In this document: positions 1 through 9,800 of the stretch, piece by piece
Layout of the letters: each line of letters begins with the position of its first letter
Position numbering within the stretch: the stretch's first letter is position 1
Assembly: GCF_029433335.1 (NCBI RefSeq)
Contig: NZ_JAQTHX010000001.1
Location: 62,001-126,000, forward strand
Length of the DNA stretch: 64,000 bases
Direction: 5' to 3'
From: Bifidobacterium sp. ESL0745
GTDB lineage: Bacteria > Actinomycetota > Actinomycetes > Actinomycetales > Bifidobacteriaceae
Translations under genes and position numbers: made by a program
Notes under the pieces: generated by a model
The model's input: the letters and a program-made list of their open reading frames with translations, nothing else
Database searches by the model: none
Told to the model about the DNA's origin: nothing

Positions 1-311
1 AGGCCAAGCTTTTGGACCGTGGTGCCGAATACGGGGCCGATCCGATCGAACGCGAGGTCTCGGGAGCCGGCAATGGCCCGCTTGACGCCTTCCTCAATGC
101 GCTTTCCTCGATTGGCATTACCGTCAGTGTGATGGATTACGCTGAGCACGCGATGACCGCCGGTACCGACGCGATGGCCGCCTCGTATATCGAGTGCCAG
201 ATCGGCGGCGAGGCCAACGCGAAGATCATTTGGGGCGTCGGCATCGATTCGTCGATCACCACCAGCTCGCTGAAGGCGATCATCTCTGCGATCAACCGTT
301 CGATGCGCTGA
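1..311 (+). CDS. leuA: 2-isopropylmalate synthase, C-terminal part (5' end outside window)
   Basis: This is the last ~103 codons of LeuA, which condenses acetyl-CoA with 2-oxoisovalerate as the first committed step of leucine synthesis. The reading frame is open from the left edge and ends with TGA at 309-311. What is visible is the C-terminal leucine-sensing regulatory domain. Recognisable stretches are GNGPLDAFLNALSSIGI, the YIECQIGG strand and the terminal WGVGIDSSITTSSLKAI segment typical of actinobacterial LeuA. The catalytic TIM barrel lies outside the window. A strong hairpin follows about 80 bp downstream, so the gene probably ends its transcript here. Confidence 0.93.
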   Translation, partial: AKLLDRGAEYGADPIEREVSGAGNGPLDAFLNALSSIGITVSVMDYAEHAMTAGTDAMAASYIECQIGGEANAKIIWGVGIDSSITTSSLKAIISAINRSMR

Positions 312-389
312 TATTCTTAGGCCCTTCGTTAGGCGTCGAGTCGCACATATCGGCTGATACCGTATAGCGGTAATCGACATTGAAATATC

Positions 390-430
390 AATGGCGGTGC
401 CGACGACATACAATCGTCGGCACCGCCATT
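390..430 (+). terminator. Intrinsic terminator-like hairpin after leuA
   Basis: A perfect 17-bp inverted repeat (AATGGCGGTGCCGACGA and its complement) with a 7-nt loop is followed by TTGATT. The T tract is short, but stem strength and position after leuA make a terminator the best reading. Because the stem starts with AA and ends with TT, it may also work for the small gene converging from the other strand. Confidence 0.8.
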
Positions 431-473
431 TTGATTGAACGGTCTTTTTATTGTGCTTATTGTGCTTCCGTCT

Positions 474-662
474 TTACGGAATCAAGCCATGACCGGCCGC
501 GCGACCTTCGTCGATTTTACGGTTGATGTCGTTGTATGCTGCCTGTGTGCGGGGGTCATCGGAATCTTTGACTTTCTTGTCAATGCGATGACTCGGGCTC
601 AGCAATGTCGCCGCGACGATACAGGCGATAAGGACTCCGATGATGATAATGATCTTCAGCAT
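474..662 (-). CDS. Small single-pass membrane protein of unknown function
   Basis: A 62-residue protein starting MLKIIIIIGVLIACIVAATLL, so almost the whole N-terminal third is one hydrophobic helix. A charged tail follows (DKKVKDSDDPRTQAAYNDINRKIDEG), which probably sits outside or forms a short amphipathic helix. The frame is open far upstream, but the upstream part is low in coding character. The ATG at 660-662, just before the hydrophobic segment and after an A/G-rich stretch, is the sensible start. I do not recognise a family. It lies between leuA and the penicillin-binding protein gene, on the same strand as the latter. Confidence 0.6.
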   Translation of the reverse strand: MLKIIIIIGVLIACIVAATLLSPSHRIDKKVKDSDDPRTQAAYNDINRKIDEGRAAGHGLIP

Positions 663-867
663 ATTTTTCACTCTTTTCGGTGGTACGCAAGTAGGGAACC
701 TAGCTAACTTTTCCAGGTCGAGCGATGCGTTCATCTGCAAAATCGGGCGGTTTTGTGGGTAGCGCCTAGTTTCCGGTATCAATCTCCTTTGATTATCGCT
801 GTTCCTTAATGAATAGGAACAATAATTAATTGTATCATCTGTCCCATCAGTTTTTGCAATAAGCCAG

Positions 868-894
868 GGGGATGAATCATTACAATTCATCCCC
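868..894 (-). terminator. Hairpin downstream of the penicillin-binding protein gene
   Basis: Arms GGGGATGAAT and ATTCATCCCC with a 7-nt loop lie about 40 bp past the stop codon of the minus-strand PBP gene. No clean T run follows, so termination is inferred from position and stem. Confidence 0.5.
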
Positions 895-936
895 TAAGCG
901 ACATCGTTTTGCCATACGAGTTTGAGTTTGATTCGG

Positions 937-3315
937 TTATTGCCCGGTCTGTGTCTGAGGTTGGGACTGACCGTTGTTGCCCTGGCTTGGAGTCTGATTG
1001 GCCGGTGGGGTAGTGGTGGCGTTTCCACTTGTCGTATTTCCTTCGGTCGTGGTGCCAGTGCCACCAGAGGTCCCGTTCGAGGAATTTCCGTTTGAGGAAG
1101 TGCCTCCAGTCTCATTGGACCTGCTGGTCCCGTTCGAGCTATCGGTACCGGTGCTGCCTGTGCTGCCGGAACCGCTCGAAGAATTGCTGTTCGAGTCATT
1201 GCCTTCTGTGCTCCTGCGGCTGTAATTGCCGTTTGAGGAGCTTGAGTACCTCGCGCCGGTGCCCCAGCTGCCGTCGGGCCCGCCGACCTTGCCTTCGTCG
1301 TGGGCGACGGGGAACGATTCGGAGTCCGTGTCCGCAAGCGTCTGCTTCATATACTCGGTGAACAGATGGGCAGGGTAGAGGCCACCGGATCCGTAGCGTC
1401 CCAGCGCCTTGATTTCCTGCGGTTTGCCGTCGGCCCCCGGTTTCCACATCGCGATTACGGTCACTACGCTTGGTGTAAAGCCGATGAAGCTGCCCGCCGT
1501 GGAATCGTTGGCGGTGCCGGTCTTGCCGGCGATGGGCTTGCCAACGCGACGCACTTCGGTGGCGGTGCCGTATTGCACCGTTCCGGTCATGGCCTTGGCC
1601 ACCAGAGCTGTGTCGTTGGCGCTGAAGATGCGCTCGCTGCCCGTGGGCGCGCGGTACATGTCCTTGCCGGCCGAATCCTTGACGCTCGCCACGATATGCA
1701 GCGTCGGCTTGTTGCCCTGGTTGGCGATGGTGGAGTAGGCCTGTGCGATGTCGGAGACGTGCACGCCGTCGTTGCCCAGCACCGTGAAGGGGTTGTCGCC
1801 GGTCATCAGCTTCGGGTTCATGCCGGCGGCCTGTGCGGTCTGCGCCACCTTCTTGGCGCCCAGATGCTCCTGCAGATCCATGTAGACCGTGTTGACGGAA
1901 TTTGCCGTTGCGTTGTACAAGTTCGTATAGCCGTACTGTTCGTTGCCGAAGTTACGAACCGGCTGGGTGATGCCGGCGTAGGTGCGCGGCGAATTGCCGT
2001 TGAACGTCGTGTTAAGGCTCACACCGGCCTGTATAGTGGCCAAAAGCGCGAACGGTTTCATGGTGGAACCGGGTTCGTAGGTGGCCTGGGTGGCGTTGTT
2101 GAGCTGTTTGGTGAGGTAATCGTCGCCGGCGTAGAACGAGATGATCGAGCCGTCCTTGGGATTGACGCTCATTCCACCGGTCTGCATGCCGTCGTTGAGG
2201 ATTTTCTTGTTCTCGTCGGTCGAAGGGCTCACGGTGTTAAACATCAGGTCCTGTTTGTCTTTATCGATGGTGGTGACGATGGTATAGCCGCCGGTGTCAA
2301 GGTCGTCGGGGGTGAAATTCCCGCTGCCGGTCAGTTCATCACGGACCATCTGCAGAATATAGCCGTTGGTGCCCTTATAGGAGCTCTGTTGCGTTTGGGG
2401 CGGTACGGTAGGCGGCATCTGTTGGGTGGCGGCCGCGTCCTGGGCGCTGATATAGCCCTGGTTCTTCATAATGTTGATGACGCGGGTGAAACGCTGTTGT
2501 GCGCGTTTGGGATTCACGGCCGGGTCCCAGGTCGAGGGAGCGGGGATGATGCCGGCGAGCAGCGCCGACTCCGGCATGGTCATGTCTTTGGCATCCTTGT
2601 TGAAATAGGCCTTCGACGCCGCTTCGATACCGTATGCCCCTCGTCCCAGATAGATGGTGTTCATGTAGTTGCACAGCACCTTGTCCTTGTCTTGGGATTT
2701 TGTGATTTTCATCGCAAGAATCGCTTCGCGCACCTTGCCTGAATACGTGTGGGTGTCGCCCATATAATAGCGTTCCGCGTACTGCTGGGTGATGGTGGAG
2801 GCACCTTGCCGCGCCCCGCCGCTGACGTTGTTGAGCAACGCGCGTGCGATGCCCTTGAAATCGACGCCGGTATCCTTATAAAAGCTTTGGTTTTCCGAGG
2901 CAACCATGGACTGGCCGATGTATTTGGGCAGCGCGTCGCAGCTGATGATCTCGCGGTTCTGCGTGGCGAAATTGCCGACCGGTGTGGTCCCGTCGGCGTA
3001 ATAGACCTTCGTTTTTTCCGCCATCGCGATTTTTTCGGGAAGAGGAATTTCGGTGGTGGCGTAAAGATAGGCGAACATGCCGATGCCGGCCAGAATGATG
3101 GCTGCAATGATGCCCAATGTCCATTTGAGAATGCGGTGCCTGTGTCGCTTCGGCCCCCTGCGTTGCGGGGCACGCGGGGCGGAGCCTCTGCCTGTATTGC
3201 TACCGCGTCGTGGCTGTTCAGCGCGGCTTGGCTTGGCGCTTTTATAGGCGCGTCGCGGTTTGGCTCTGCCTGAGCCAATCGAACGTGCCGAAACTCTGCG
3301 GGACTCTTTTTCCAT
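937..3315 (-). CDS. Class A penicillin-binding protein (peptidoglycan glycosyltransferase/transpeptidase)
   Basis: A 792-residue bifunctional enzyme that polymerises lipid II and cross-links peptidoglycan at the outer membrane face. A very basic cytoplasmic N-terminus (residues 1-62) precedes one membrane anchor (about 63-86). The GT51 domain follows: the catalytic Glu is in ASENQSFYKDTG near 141, then RQGASTITQQ at 169-178 and an NTIYLGRGAYGIEAAS-type helix near 219-234. The transpeptidase domain carries all three motifs: STMK (Ser417, Lys420), SVN (473-475) and KTGT (598-601). The last ~130 residues are a Ser/Gly/Thr/Asn tail with no predicted fold, as in several actinobacterial PBPs. The ATG at 3313-3315 is the only plausible start. 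Family assignment is firm; the paralogue name is not. Confidence 0.93.
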   Translation of the reverse strand: MEKESRRVSARSIGSGRAKPRRAYKSAKPSRAEQPRRGSNTGRGSAPRAPQRRGPKRHRHRILKWTLGIIAAIILAGIGMFAYLYATTEIPLPEKIAMAEKTKVYYADGTTPVGNFATQNREIISCDALPKYIGQSMVASENQSFYKDTGVDFKGIARALLNNVSGGARQGASTITQQYAERYYMGDTHTYSGKVREAILAMKITKSQDKDKVLCNYMNTIYLGRGAYGIEAASKAYFNKDAKDMTMPESALLAGIIPAPSTWDPAVNPKRAQQRFTRVINIMKNQGYISAQDAAATQQMPPTVPPQTQQSSYKGTNGYILQMVRDELTGSGNFTPDDLDTGGYTIVTTIDKDKQDLMFNTVSPSTDENKKILNDGMQTGGMSVNPKDGSIISFYAGDDYLTKQLNNATQATYEPGSTMKPFALLATIQAGVSLNTTFNGNSPRTYAGITQPVRNFGNEQYGYTNLYNATANSVNTVYMDLQEHLGAKKVAQTAQAAGMNPKLMTGDNPFTVLGNDGVHVSDIAQAYSTIANQGNKPTLHIVASVKDSAGKDMYRAPTGSERIFSANDTALVAKAMTGTVQYGTATEVRRVGKPIAGKTGTANDSTAGSFIGFTPSVVTVIAMWKPGADGKPQEIKALGRYGSGGLYPAHLFTEYMKQTLADTDSESFPVAHDEGKVGGPDGSWGTGARYSSSSNGNYSRRSTEGNDSNSNSSSGSGSTGSTGTDSSNGTSRSNETGGTSSNGNSSNGTSGGTGTTTEGNTTSGNATTTPPANQTPSQGNNGQSQPQTQTGQ

Positions 3316-3600
3316 GCAAACTACCGTAACTGTTACCCCTGAAAAACTGCTGGAACGAAGGGTTAAAAGCTGTTGAAATGTGCATTTTTTGTGTCAAAAG
3401 GCAAAAAATGGTATAGCTCATAGTTATGTCCACAAGGGGTGTAATCTAATTATCCGTGGGCTGTATCACATGGAAGATTTATAGGTATCTATAGAGTTGT
3501 CTTCGCGTTGTTGAATATGTGCAGTATCTGGCGGTGTCCTTTTCTTTATGGGGGGCTAAGCTGGTAAATGGAATTTTGCACGTGAAATAAAGGAGTCGAT

Positions 3601-4743
3601 ATGAGTATTCGCGTGGCAGTGGCAGGCATAGGCAACTGTGCCTCGTCCCTAATTCAAGGTGTCGAGTATTACAAAGACGCAAAGGATGATGAAAAGATCC
3701 CAGGCCTGATGCACAACAACTTCGGCGGCTACCGGGTGCGTGATATCGAATTTGTAACGGCATTTGACGTCGATGCCCTTAAAGTGGGCAAGGACATCTC
3801 CGAGGCCATCGGGGCTTCGCAGAACAATACCTACAAGTTCTGCGACGTACCGAACAAGGGTGTCGAAGTGCTGCGCGGACCGACCTATGACGGTCTGGGC
3901 GAGTACTACCGCAAGATGATTACCGAGTCCGACGCCGAGCCGGTTGACGTGGCCCAGGTTTTGAGGGATAAGAAGGTTGACGTTCTGGTCAGCTACATGC
4001 CCGTTGGCTCGGAGCAGGCCGACAAGGCCTATGCTCAGGCCGCAATGGATGCCGGTTGCGCTTTTGTCAACTGCCTGCCCGTCTTCATCGCTTCCGATCC
4101 TGAGTGGGCCCAGAAGTTCCGCGATGCCGGCGTGCCGATCATCGGCGACGACATCAAGAGCCAGGTCGGTGCCACCATCACCCACCGCGTGATGGCCCGC
4201 CTCTTCGAGGACCGCGGCGTGCGTCTTGATCGCACCTATCAGCTGAATGTCGGGGGCAACATGGACTTCATGAACATGTTGCAGCGCACGCGCCTGGAAT
4301 CCAAGAAGGTTTCCAAGACCCGCGCCGTCACCTCGATTGTTCCGCATGAGATGGACCCGCACAACGTGCATATCGGCCCGTCCGATTACGTGGCGTGGCT
4401 TGATGACCGCAAGCTCGCGTTCGTGCGCTTGGAGGGTACCACTTTCGGCGATGTGCCGATCAGCCTTGAGTACAAGCTTGAGGATTGGGATTCGCCGAAC
4501 TCCGCCGGCATCGTCATCGATGCCGTTCGTGCCGCCAAGATCGCGCTTGATCGCCACCTCTCCGGGCCGATTCTTGCGCCGAGCTCCTACTTCATGAAGT
4601 CCCCGGCTGTCCAGCATGAGGACTCCGAGGCTCGTCAGTTGGTGGAGAAGTTCATCAAGGGCGAAGTCGAGGGCGACGAAGCTGAGCTCGATGCCGACGT
4701 GAAGTCCGCTAAGGATAACGGTAAGGACGTCTGGCACGCCTGA
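3601..4743 (+). CDS. ino1: Inositol-1-phosphate synthase (myo-inositol-3-phosphate synthase)
   Basis: A 380-residue NAD-dependent enzyme converting glucose 6-phosphate to inositol 3-phosphate, the precursor of phosphatidylinositol and related lipids in actinobacteria. The N-terminus has the Rossmann-like [16 protein letters not shown]. Further on are the actinobacterial signatures [15 protein letters not shown] and the [12 protein letters not shown] segment, then [16 protein letters not shown] near the C-terminus. The start is an ATG 7 nt after AAAGGAG. Length and motifs match the short bacterial/archaeal-type synthases. It stands alone, with a hairpin after the stop codon and the convergent glf gene beyond. 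Confidence 0.95.
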   Translation: MSIRVAVAGIGNCASSLIQGVEYYKDAKDDEKIPGLMHNNFGGYRVRDIEFVTAFDVDALKVGKDISEAIGASQNNTYKFCDVPNKGVEVLRGPTYDGLGEYYRKMITESDAEPVDVAQVLRDKKVDVLVSYMPVGSEQADKAYAQAAMDAGCAFVNCLPVFIASDPEWAQKFRDAGVPIIGDDIKSQVGATITHRVMARLFEDRGVRLDRTYQLNVGGNMDFMNMLQRTRLESKKVSKTRAVTSIVPHEMDPHNVHIGPSDYVAWLDDRKLAFVRLEGTTFGDVPISLEYKLEDWDSPNSAGIVIDAVRAAKIALDRHLSGPILAPSSYFMKSPAVQHEDSEARQLVEKFIKGEVEGDEAELDADVKSAKDNGKDVWHA

Positions 4744-4780
4744 GTAGCCAATCGGCGTGTTGTCGCGTTGGAATCGTAAT

Positions 4781-4817
4781 GATGGCCGTCATCTGCATGG
4801 TGCAGGTGGCGGCCATC
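4781..4817 (+). terminator. Hairpin after ino1
   Basis: A 17-bp stem (GATGGCCGTCATCTGCA paired with TGCAGGTGGCGGCCATC, two G-T pairs) with a 3-nt loop lies 38 bp after the ino1 stop. It lacks a strong U tract. Confidence 0.6.
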
Positions 4818-4874
4818 ATCGTATTCCGGAATATCGGCGCATTGGCTGAGTACGTCCGTCTGCTGTTTCGTTAC

Positions 4875-5053
4875 TGCTGGTAAATGGACTCTGACGTTGC
4901 GTTACGGTCCGTCTTCCAGCACCAATCTTTGCGGGCATTGATAAAATGCGTGTTTTCCAGCATTCTACACAGATTTATGCTGGAAAAGTCCTATTCTGTA
5001 CGGCTAAATGGGACTTTTCCAGCATAGGTAGTGCACTTACTGCTGGGAAAGTT
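4875..5053. repeat. Palindromic repeat array between ino1 and glf (TGCTGG/CCAGCA arms, 62-bp period)
   Basis: Six copies of TGCTGG or its complement CCAGCA alternate in this convergent intergenic region. The core is two tandem units: TTTTCCAGCAT at 4953-4963 and again at 5015-5025 (62 bp apart), each followed by a TGCTGG-AAAG arm at 4977-4991 and 5041-5053. Arms 4977-4991 and 5011-5025 form a perfect 15-bp inverted repeat (ATGCTGGAAAAGTCC). Dyad centres fall at about 4970, 5001 and 5032, roughly 31 bp apart. A looser dyad with the same arms lies at 4875-4921. Neighbouring hairpins would be mutually exclusive, since each arm can pair with the one before or after it. Confidence 0.75.
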
Positions 5054-5077
5054 GTCTTTGCTCCGCCGATCTGTCGG

Positions 5078-6259
5078 TCACTTGCCCAGCAGCGGTCCGA
5101 CCTGCTTTTCATAGGCGACGAGCGCGGAATTGATGACCTGGTGCATGTCGTAGTAGGCATAGGTGCCGAGACGGCCGCCGAAAACGACCTCCGGCTCCTT
5201 GGCCGCCAAATCCTTGTACTGCTGATAGAGCTTCTGATCGTCCGCGGTGTTGATGGGGTAGTAGGGCTCGTCGTCGCGTCCGGCCGAACGGCTGTATTCC
5301 TCCCAGACCACGGTCTTGTTCGGGTTCTGCTGGTCCTTGCGTTCGGGGTTGAAGTTCTTGAACTCGATGGCGCGGGTGTACGGTACATCGGCATCCACGA
5401 AGTTCATCACCGGGCAACCGAAGTGGTCGCCCTCGTCGTAGCGCTGCTCCTTGAAGTCGACGGTGCGCCATTTGAGGTCGCCGAGCGCGTAGTCGAAGTA
5501 CTTGTCGACCGGACCGGTGTAGACGATCGGCACGCGACCGAGTAGCGCCTTCTTGTTCAGGGGCTGGTTTTCGTCGAAGAAGTCGGTGCTCAACGTCACG
5601 TGAATCTTCGGGTCGTCGATCATGCGCTGCATCCAGGCGGTGTAGCCATCCTTGGGCAGGCCCTCCCAAGTGTCCTTGAAATAGTGGTTGTCGTAGGTGA
5701 AACGCACCGGCAGGCGCTTGATGATCGAAGCGGGGAGCTGCGCCGGGTCGGTCTGCCACTGCTTGCCCGTGTAGTTCTTGATGAACGCTTCGTAAAGCGG
5801 CCGTCCGATGAGCTGGATACCCTTGTCGTTCAAATTGCTGGGGTCGGTGCCGGCCAGCTCGCCCGCCTGCTCCTTGATGAGCTCCTGGGCCTGAGCCGGC
5901 GTGTAATGCGCGTGGAAGAACTGGTTGATGGTCCCCAAGTTGATTGGCATGGGGTAGACCTCGCCGTCGTGGGTGGCGTAGACGCGGTGCTGATAGTCGG
6001 TGAATTCGGTGAAGCGGTTGACATAATCCCACACGCGCTTGTTGGAGGTGTGGAAGAGGTGCGCGCCGTACTGATGGATTTCCGCGCCGGTCTCCTTGTC
6101 CATATAGGAGTAAGCGTTACCACCGATATGCGGGCGGATGTCGATGATCTCGACGGTGTGCCCGTTCTCTGCCGCCTGCTGCGCGACGGTCAACCCGAAG
6201 AGCCCGGCTCCCACCACCACCAGATCCGGCAGTGCGGTGTCCTTTTCGTTATTGGTCAT
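5078..6259 (-). CDS. glf: UDP-galactopyranose mutase
   Basis: A 393-residue flavoenzyme interconverting UDP-galactopyranose and UDP-galactofuranose for galactofuranose-containing cell-surface polysaccharides. The N-terminal FAD site is VVVGAGLFGLTVAQQAAENG. Diagnostic Glf stretches follow: HIGGNAYSY, YGAHLFHTSN, YTGKQW, and VYTGPVDKYFDY in the middle. The C-terminal FAD contact is FGGRLGTYAYYDMHQVI. The start is the ATG at 6257-6259, preceded by a GGAAA stretch. No glycosyltransferase genes are adjacent, so its polysaccharide partner is elsewhere in the genome. Confidence 0.96.
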   Translation of the reverse strand: MTNNEKDTALPDLVVVGAGLFGLTVAQQAAENGHTVEIIDIRPHIGGNAYSYMDKETGAEIHQYGAHLFHTSNKRVWDYVNRFTEFTDYQHRVYATHDGEVYPMPINLGTINQFFHAHYTPAQAQELIKEQAGELAGTDPSNLNDKGIQLIGRPLYEAFIKNYTGKQWQTDPAQLPASIIKRLPVRFTYDNHYFKDTWEGLPKDGYTAWMQRMIDDPKIHVTLSTDFFDENQPLNKKALLGRVPIVYTGPVDKYFDYALGDLKWRTVDFKEQRYDEGDHFGCPVMNFVDADVPYTRAIEFKNFNPERKDQQNPNKTVVWEEYSRSAGRDDEPYYPINTADDQKLYQQYKDLAAKEPEVVFGGRLGTYAYYDMHQVINSALVAYEKQVGPLLGK

Positions 6260-6548
6260 TGCAGTTTCCCTTTCCGCCCCATAATTGGCTTTTGCGAAAA
6301 TCGCATGGCTTGCCCGAACGCGTTTCTCGGCGTTTCGGTCGTGGATAAACAGGATCGTTGCGATTGCCGCAATCCCTACCTGCCATATGTGTGGCCGCGT
6401 GATTTCCGACGATTAATGACCCATAATACTCGTGGGCTTGTTTTTGCTTCTTCTGCGCCGTTCCAGCTGGTACTGGCAAGTAATCGTTCGGCTTGCATCT
6501 TGGGCGCAAGCCAAGTGTATTGACTTCTAACCGGCAACCCAACCACCT
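6260..6548. other. Intergenic stretch without a recognised gene
   Basis: Between the glf start and the SRP RNA promoter I see no convincing coding frame on either strand and no long inverted repeat. It probably carries the glf promoter, reading leftwards. Confidence 0.4.
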
Positions 6549-6581
6549 TTGACATGGCGTTATCCGGGCATGGGGTATACT
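6549..6581 (+). promoter_or_regulatory. Candidate promoter of the SRP RNA gene
   Basis: A perfect TTGACA lies at 6549-6554 and a good -10 box TATACT at 6576-6581, seven nt before the inferred RNA start. The 21-nt spacing is long for a sigma-70-type promoter, so the true -35 element may be a weaker hexamer nearer the -10. Confidence 0.5.
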
Positions 6582-6587
6582 GGTTAA

Positions 6588-6670
6588 GCCTTCACGTGGC
6601 GTTATGTCACCCAATCCCCCCAGGGCAGGAATGCAGCAAGGGTAAGTGGCCTCTGTCGGGTGCGTGAAGG
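6588..6670 (+). ncRNA. ffs: Signal recognition particle RNA, small bacterial (4.5S-like) type
   Basis: The RNA of the signal recognition particle, which binds Ffh and targets membrane proteins to the translocon. The conserved apical region is visible: the strand CAGGGCAGGAATGCAGCAAG, then GGTAAG, forming the internal loop and GNRA-type tip contacted by the Ffh M domain. The ends pair as GCCTTCACG with CGTGAAGG, giving a hairpin of about 83 nt, and TTTTCT follows directly as a terminator. The exact 5' end is inferred from the pairing and the -10 box. Confidence 0.88.
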
Positions 6671-6827
6671 TTTTCTCGTCTTTTCAGGCAACGGAATCGG
6701 TGTCGATTCCGGCGTCATCGTTTGTTTTAGCGGCTGTAATGATAAGTCAGAACGTGTGTCATTATTCGTTCGGGGACGGTGCGGGACATATGGAACTGGC
6801 GACCACACCGGCCTCTAGACTGGAACA

Positions 6828-9800
6828 ATGGCTATGAGTGGGAATGATACATTGGATTTGCGCGATAATGCCGCAATGGACGCGGTGAAAACGATGCTGG
6901 ACGGGCAGCCCGACACCCACACGCTTTTGATTGCGGGTGCGCCATGCTCGGGCAAGACCGAGTTCGCGCTGGCGGCGACGCTTGAAGGCATTTCAAGATT
7001 CGGAGATGCCCACGTTTCGATGGTGGTTTCGGGGCGGCAGACCGCCGACAAGCTTTCGGACAGGATCATTCGTGCCGTCGGCTCCACTTCCAGCGCCCGC
7101 CCGGTAACCACCCTTTCGGCGCTCGCATTCCGTTTGCTTTCCTCAGTGCGTGAAAGCGAACGTGAGCCATTGCCGAAGTTGCTGAACGGCGCGGAGCAGG
7201 ACGCTTTGTTGCGTCAGGTGGTGGCGGTGCATGTCCGACATGCCCAGACCGGTGAATTGTGCGACACCTGTGAACTGATGCGGCAGTATTTCGCCACCGA
7301 CGATTGGGTTGACACCGTTTACGGTGACGACGGAAGTGAAGTGAGCGGCGGGACTCGCAGTACTGTGACCGATCAACGGGTGTCAGGCACTTCGGCTTCC
7401 AAGGGGCAACCCCGTTCGACTTCGAAAGGCATCGGTTCCAGCGATGTCCTGTTCGCTCGCGGCGTCAACGACGCTTTTGTCATGCAATTACGCGACATGC
7501 TGGCGCGTATGGATGAGCTCGGCTTGGGTGCCGAGCGTGAGGACGAGGTCCTTGCGATGCTTGCGGATTCGCAGGATTCCGGCGAGGGGTACAGCCTGCG
7601 GGTGGAACGGCTTGGCATTCAGTGGCGGTTGGCGTTCGCGCTGCGACATGAGTATTCACAGGCGGTGACGGATGGTTATCCGGGGGAGTTTCGGCTGGAT
7701 TCCTCGCGTCTGCTGGTCGAGGGTGCGCAGGCCGCAGCAAAGGTCGCCGATGCTGTGCTTCCGAAACTTGTGGTGGTCGATGACTTTCAGGATCTGACGC
7801 TGGCCGGTCTCACGTTCCTTGAGATTTTGGCGCATCGCGGCGTGAAGCTGGTGTTGGTCGGCAATCCCGACGAGGCGGTGCAGACCTTCCGCGGCTCTTA
7901 TCCTGAGTATCTGTTCAGTCGTGCTCAGCAACCCCCGCTTTCGGCCGAGTCGATGACATTGCCGGCTTGCCGGATTCGCAAGGTTGTCGGCATTTTGCAT
8001 GGTTCCGACGATGTCGGGAAATCTGGCGATTCTCGCAATCTGGCGGATAAGGGCAGCGTCGTTGGACCCAAAATTTCCCAGTCGGTCGACGATGAGGATA
8101 ATAGCGGAACAGCCTGCGAAAACGGTTCTGCAGCAGCGGTTTCGTATCTTGATTTACTGGCTTCACGCGTCTCGCTTTCCATAGCCGCGAATGAGGACAC
8201 GTCGGTGGCGTTGCCTGACCGGCCCGGAAAACTGCCGCGTCTTGCTGGTAGCCTTCCCATCACATCACTTGATCCCAATGATCCCAAGCTCCAGGACGGC
8301 AGTGTCAGAACCGCACTCTATCGGACCTCGCGAGAGGAACTGGACGATGTGGTCTGGCGCATCAAGGAAGCGCATCTTGCTTCTGGTCGTCAATGGAACG
8401 ACATTGCCGTCATCGCCCACGACAACGATACGGTACGCGCGTTCGGTGAACGGTTGCGGCGTGATGGGGTGCCGGTGCGCTATTCCGCGGTCACCGAGCC
8501 ATTGAAAGATGATCCGAGCGTGCAAGGGCTGTTTGCGCTCTTGGAACTGGCCAAGCTGCGACACGATGGCATCGAACAGACGAGTATGTCGTTGACGCAA
8601 ACCGCACGATATGTGCGCGGTCGCGTGCAGACTCTGTTGGAAAGTCCGTTGGTCAGCCTTCGCGCGTCTTCATCGGGTTCTCTTTCGTCTTCTCCGGCAC
8701 GTCTGGCACCGGTGGAGTCGGTGATGAAAGCCATCGCTTCGCTGGCACACGTTATCGATGTGGACGATTCCGCGTCGGTGCAGGCTTCACGGGATGTGAC
8801 AGTCGGAGATGGTTTATCGAATCAGAGCGAATCTTCATTGGCCGATGATACCGATGTTAGTGGTGCTTCCGCATCTGCTGATTCGTCGTCTCACGCGACG
8901 TCCCCTGATTCGCAGGTCTTGGACGAAACCAAAGATGAGGTCGGTCGTGCGGATGTCGTCGACGTTACCGCTGCGTTGCCTCGTTTGCAGCAGGAGTGGC
9001 GCGAGCTGCGTGACCGTGTATTGGCCGCACGAAAACAAAGCGGTGTGCAGGTTGACGACAGCCTTGTCAATGCAAGTGCCGATGGTGGCGAGGACGAGGC
9101 GGATATGCCGTTGGGCGTGGATGCGCTCTATATCATGCTTGGTTTTGATATTGCGCAACAACCGTCTGAAGCCTCCGTTTCCCAGAAACACGTGAAAACC
9201 GGCAAAAGGCGTTCTTCCGATTGCGATGAGGCCAGCGGTGTTGCCGATGAGGTATTGGAATTGATCGGTAACGTGGGCGGTGACCTGTACTCCCGCGCCT
9301 TTGCCCATGTCTGGAGCCTGGTGGGCAAGGTCGAGCATGGCTTATCGGCGTTGCCGAGCCGTGAACCGCAATATGCGCTGGGACTGGCATGGGACGCTTG
9401 CCGTGTGGCCAATTCCTGGCAATGCCAGGCGTTGGTGAACAATGACGAAGGCCGTGCCGCCAACGACCGGCTTGACGTGATGATGCGGCTTTTCGCCTAC
9501 GCTTCCGGTTCAGGGGCGAAACAAAGTGTTGAGGATTTCATCGCCGGTGTGCGTTCCATGCGCATTGAGGCGGATTCACTGGCGAAGGTCGCGCCCATCG
9601 ATCAGGCCGTCACCCTCAGCACACCGGCCGGTGCTGCAGACGGGCATTGGCCTCTGGTCTTTGTCCCTCAAATCCAGCAGGACGTTTGGCCCAACCTCGC
9701 CGAGCGCAACACCATGTTCGGCGGTGAAAACCTTGCCGAAATCGTTTTACATGGCCGGATGGGCAATGAGCGGAAGCAACAGGCCGGCTGCGTCGACCCC

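Noticed and set aside
1300..2742. 480-codon plus-strand frame opposite the penicillin-binding protein
   Set aside because: It is a shadow of the high-GC coding strand; the PBP frame carries all catalytic motifs.
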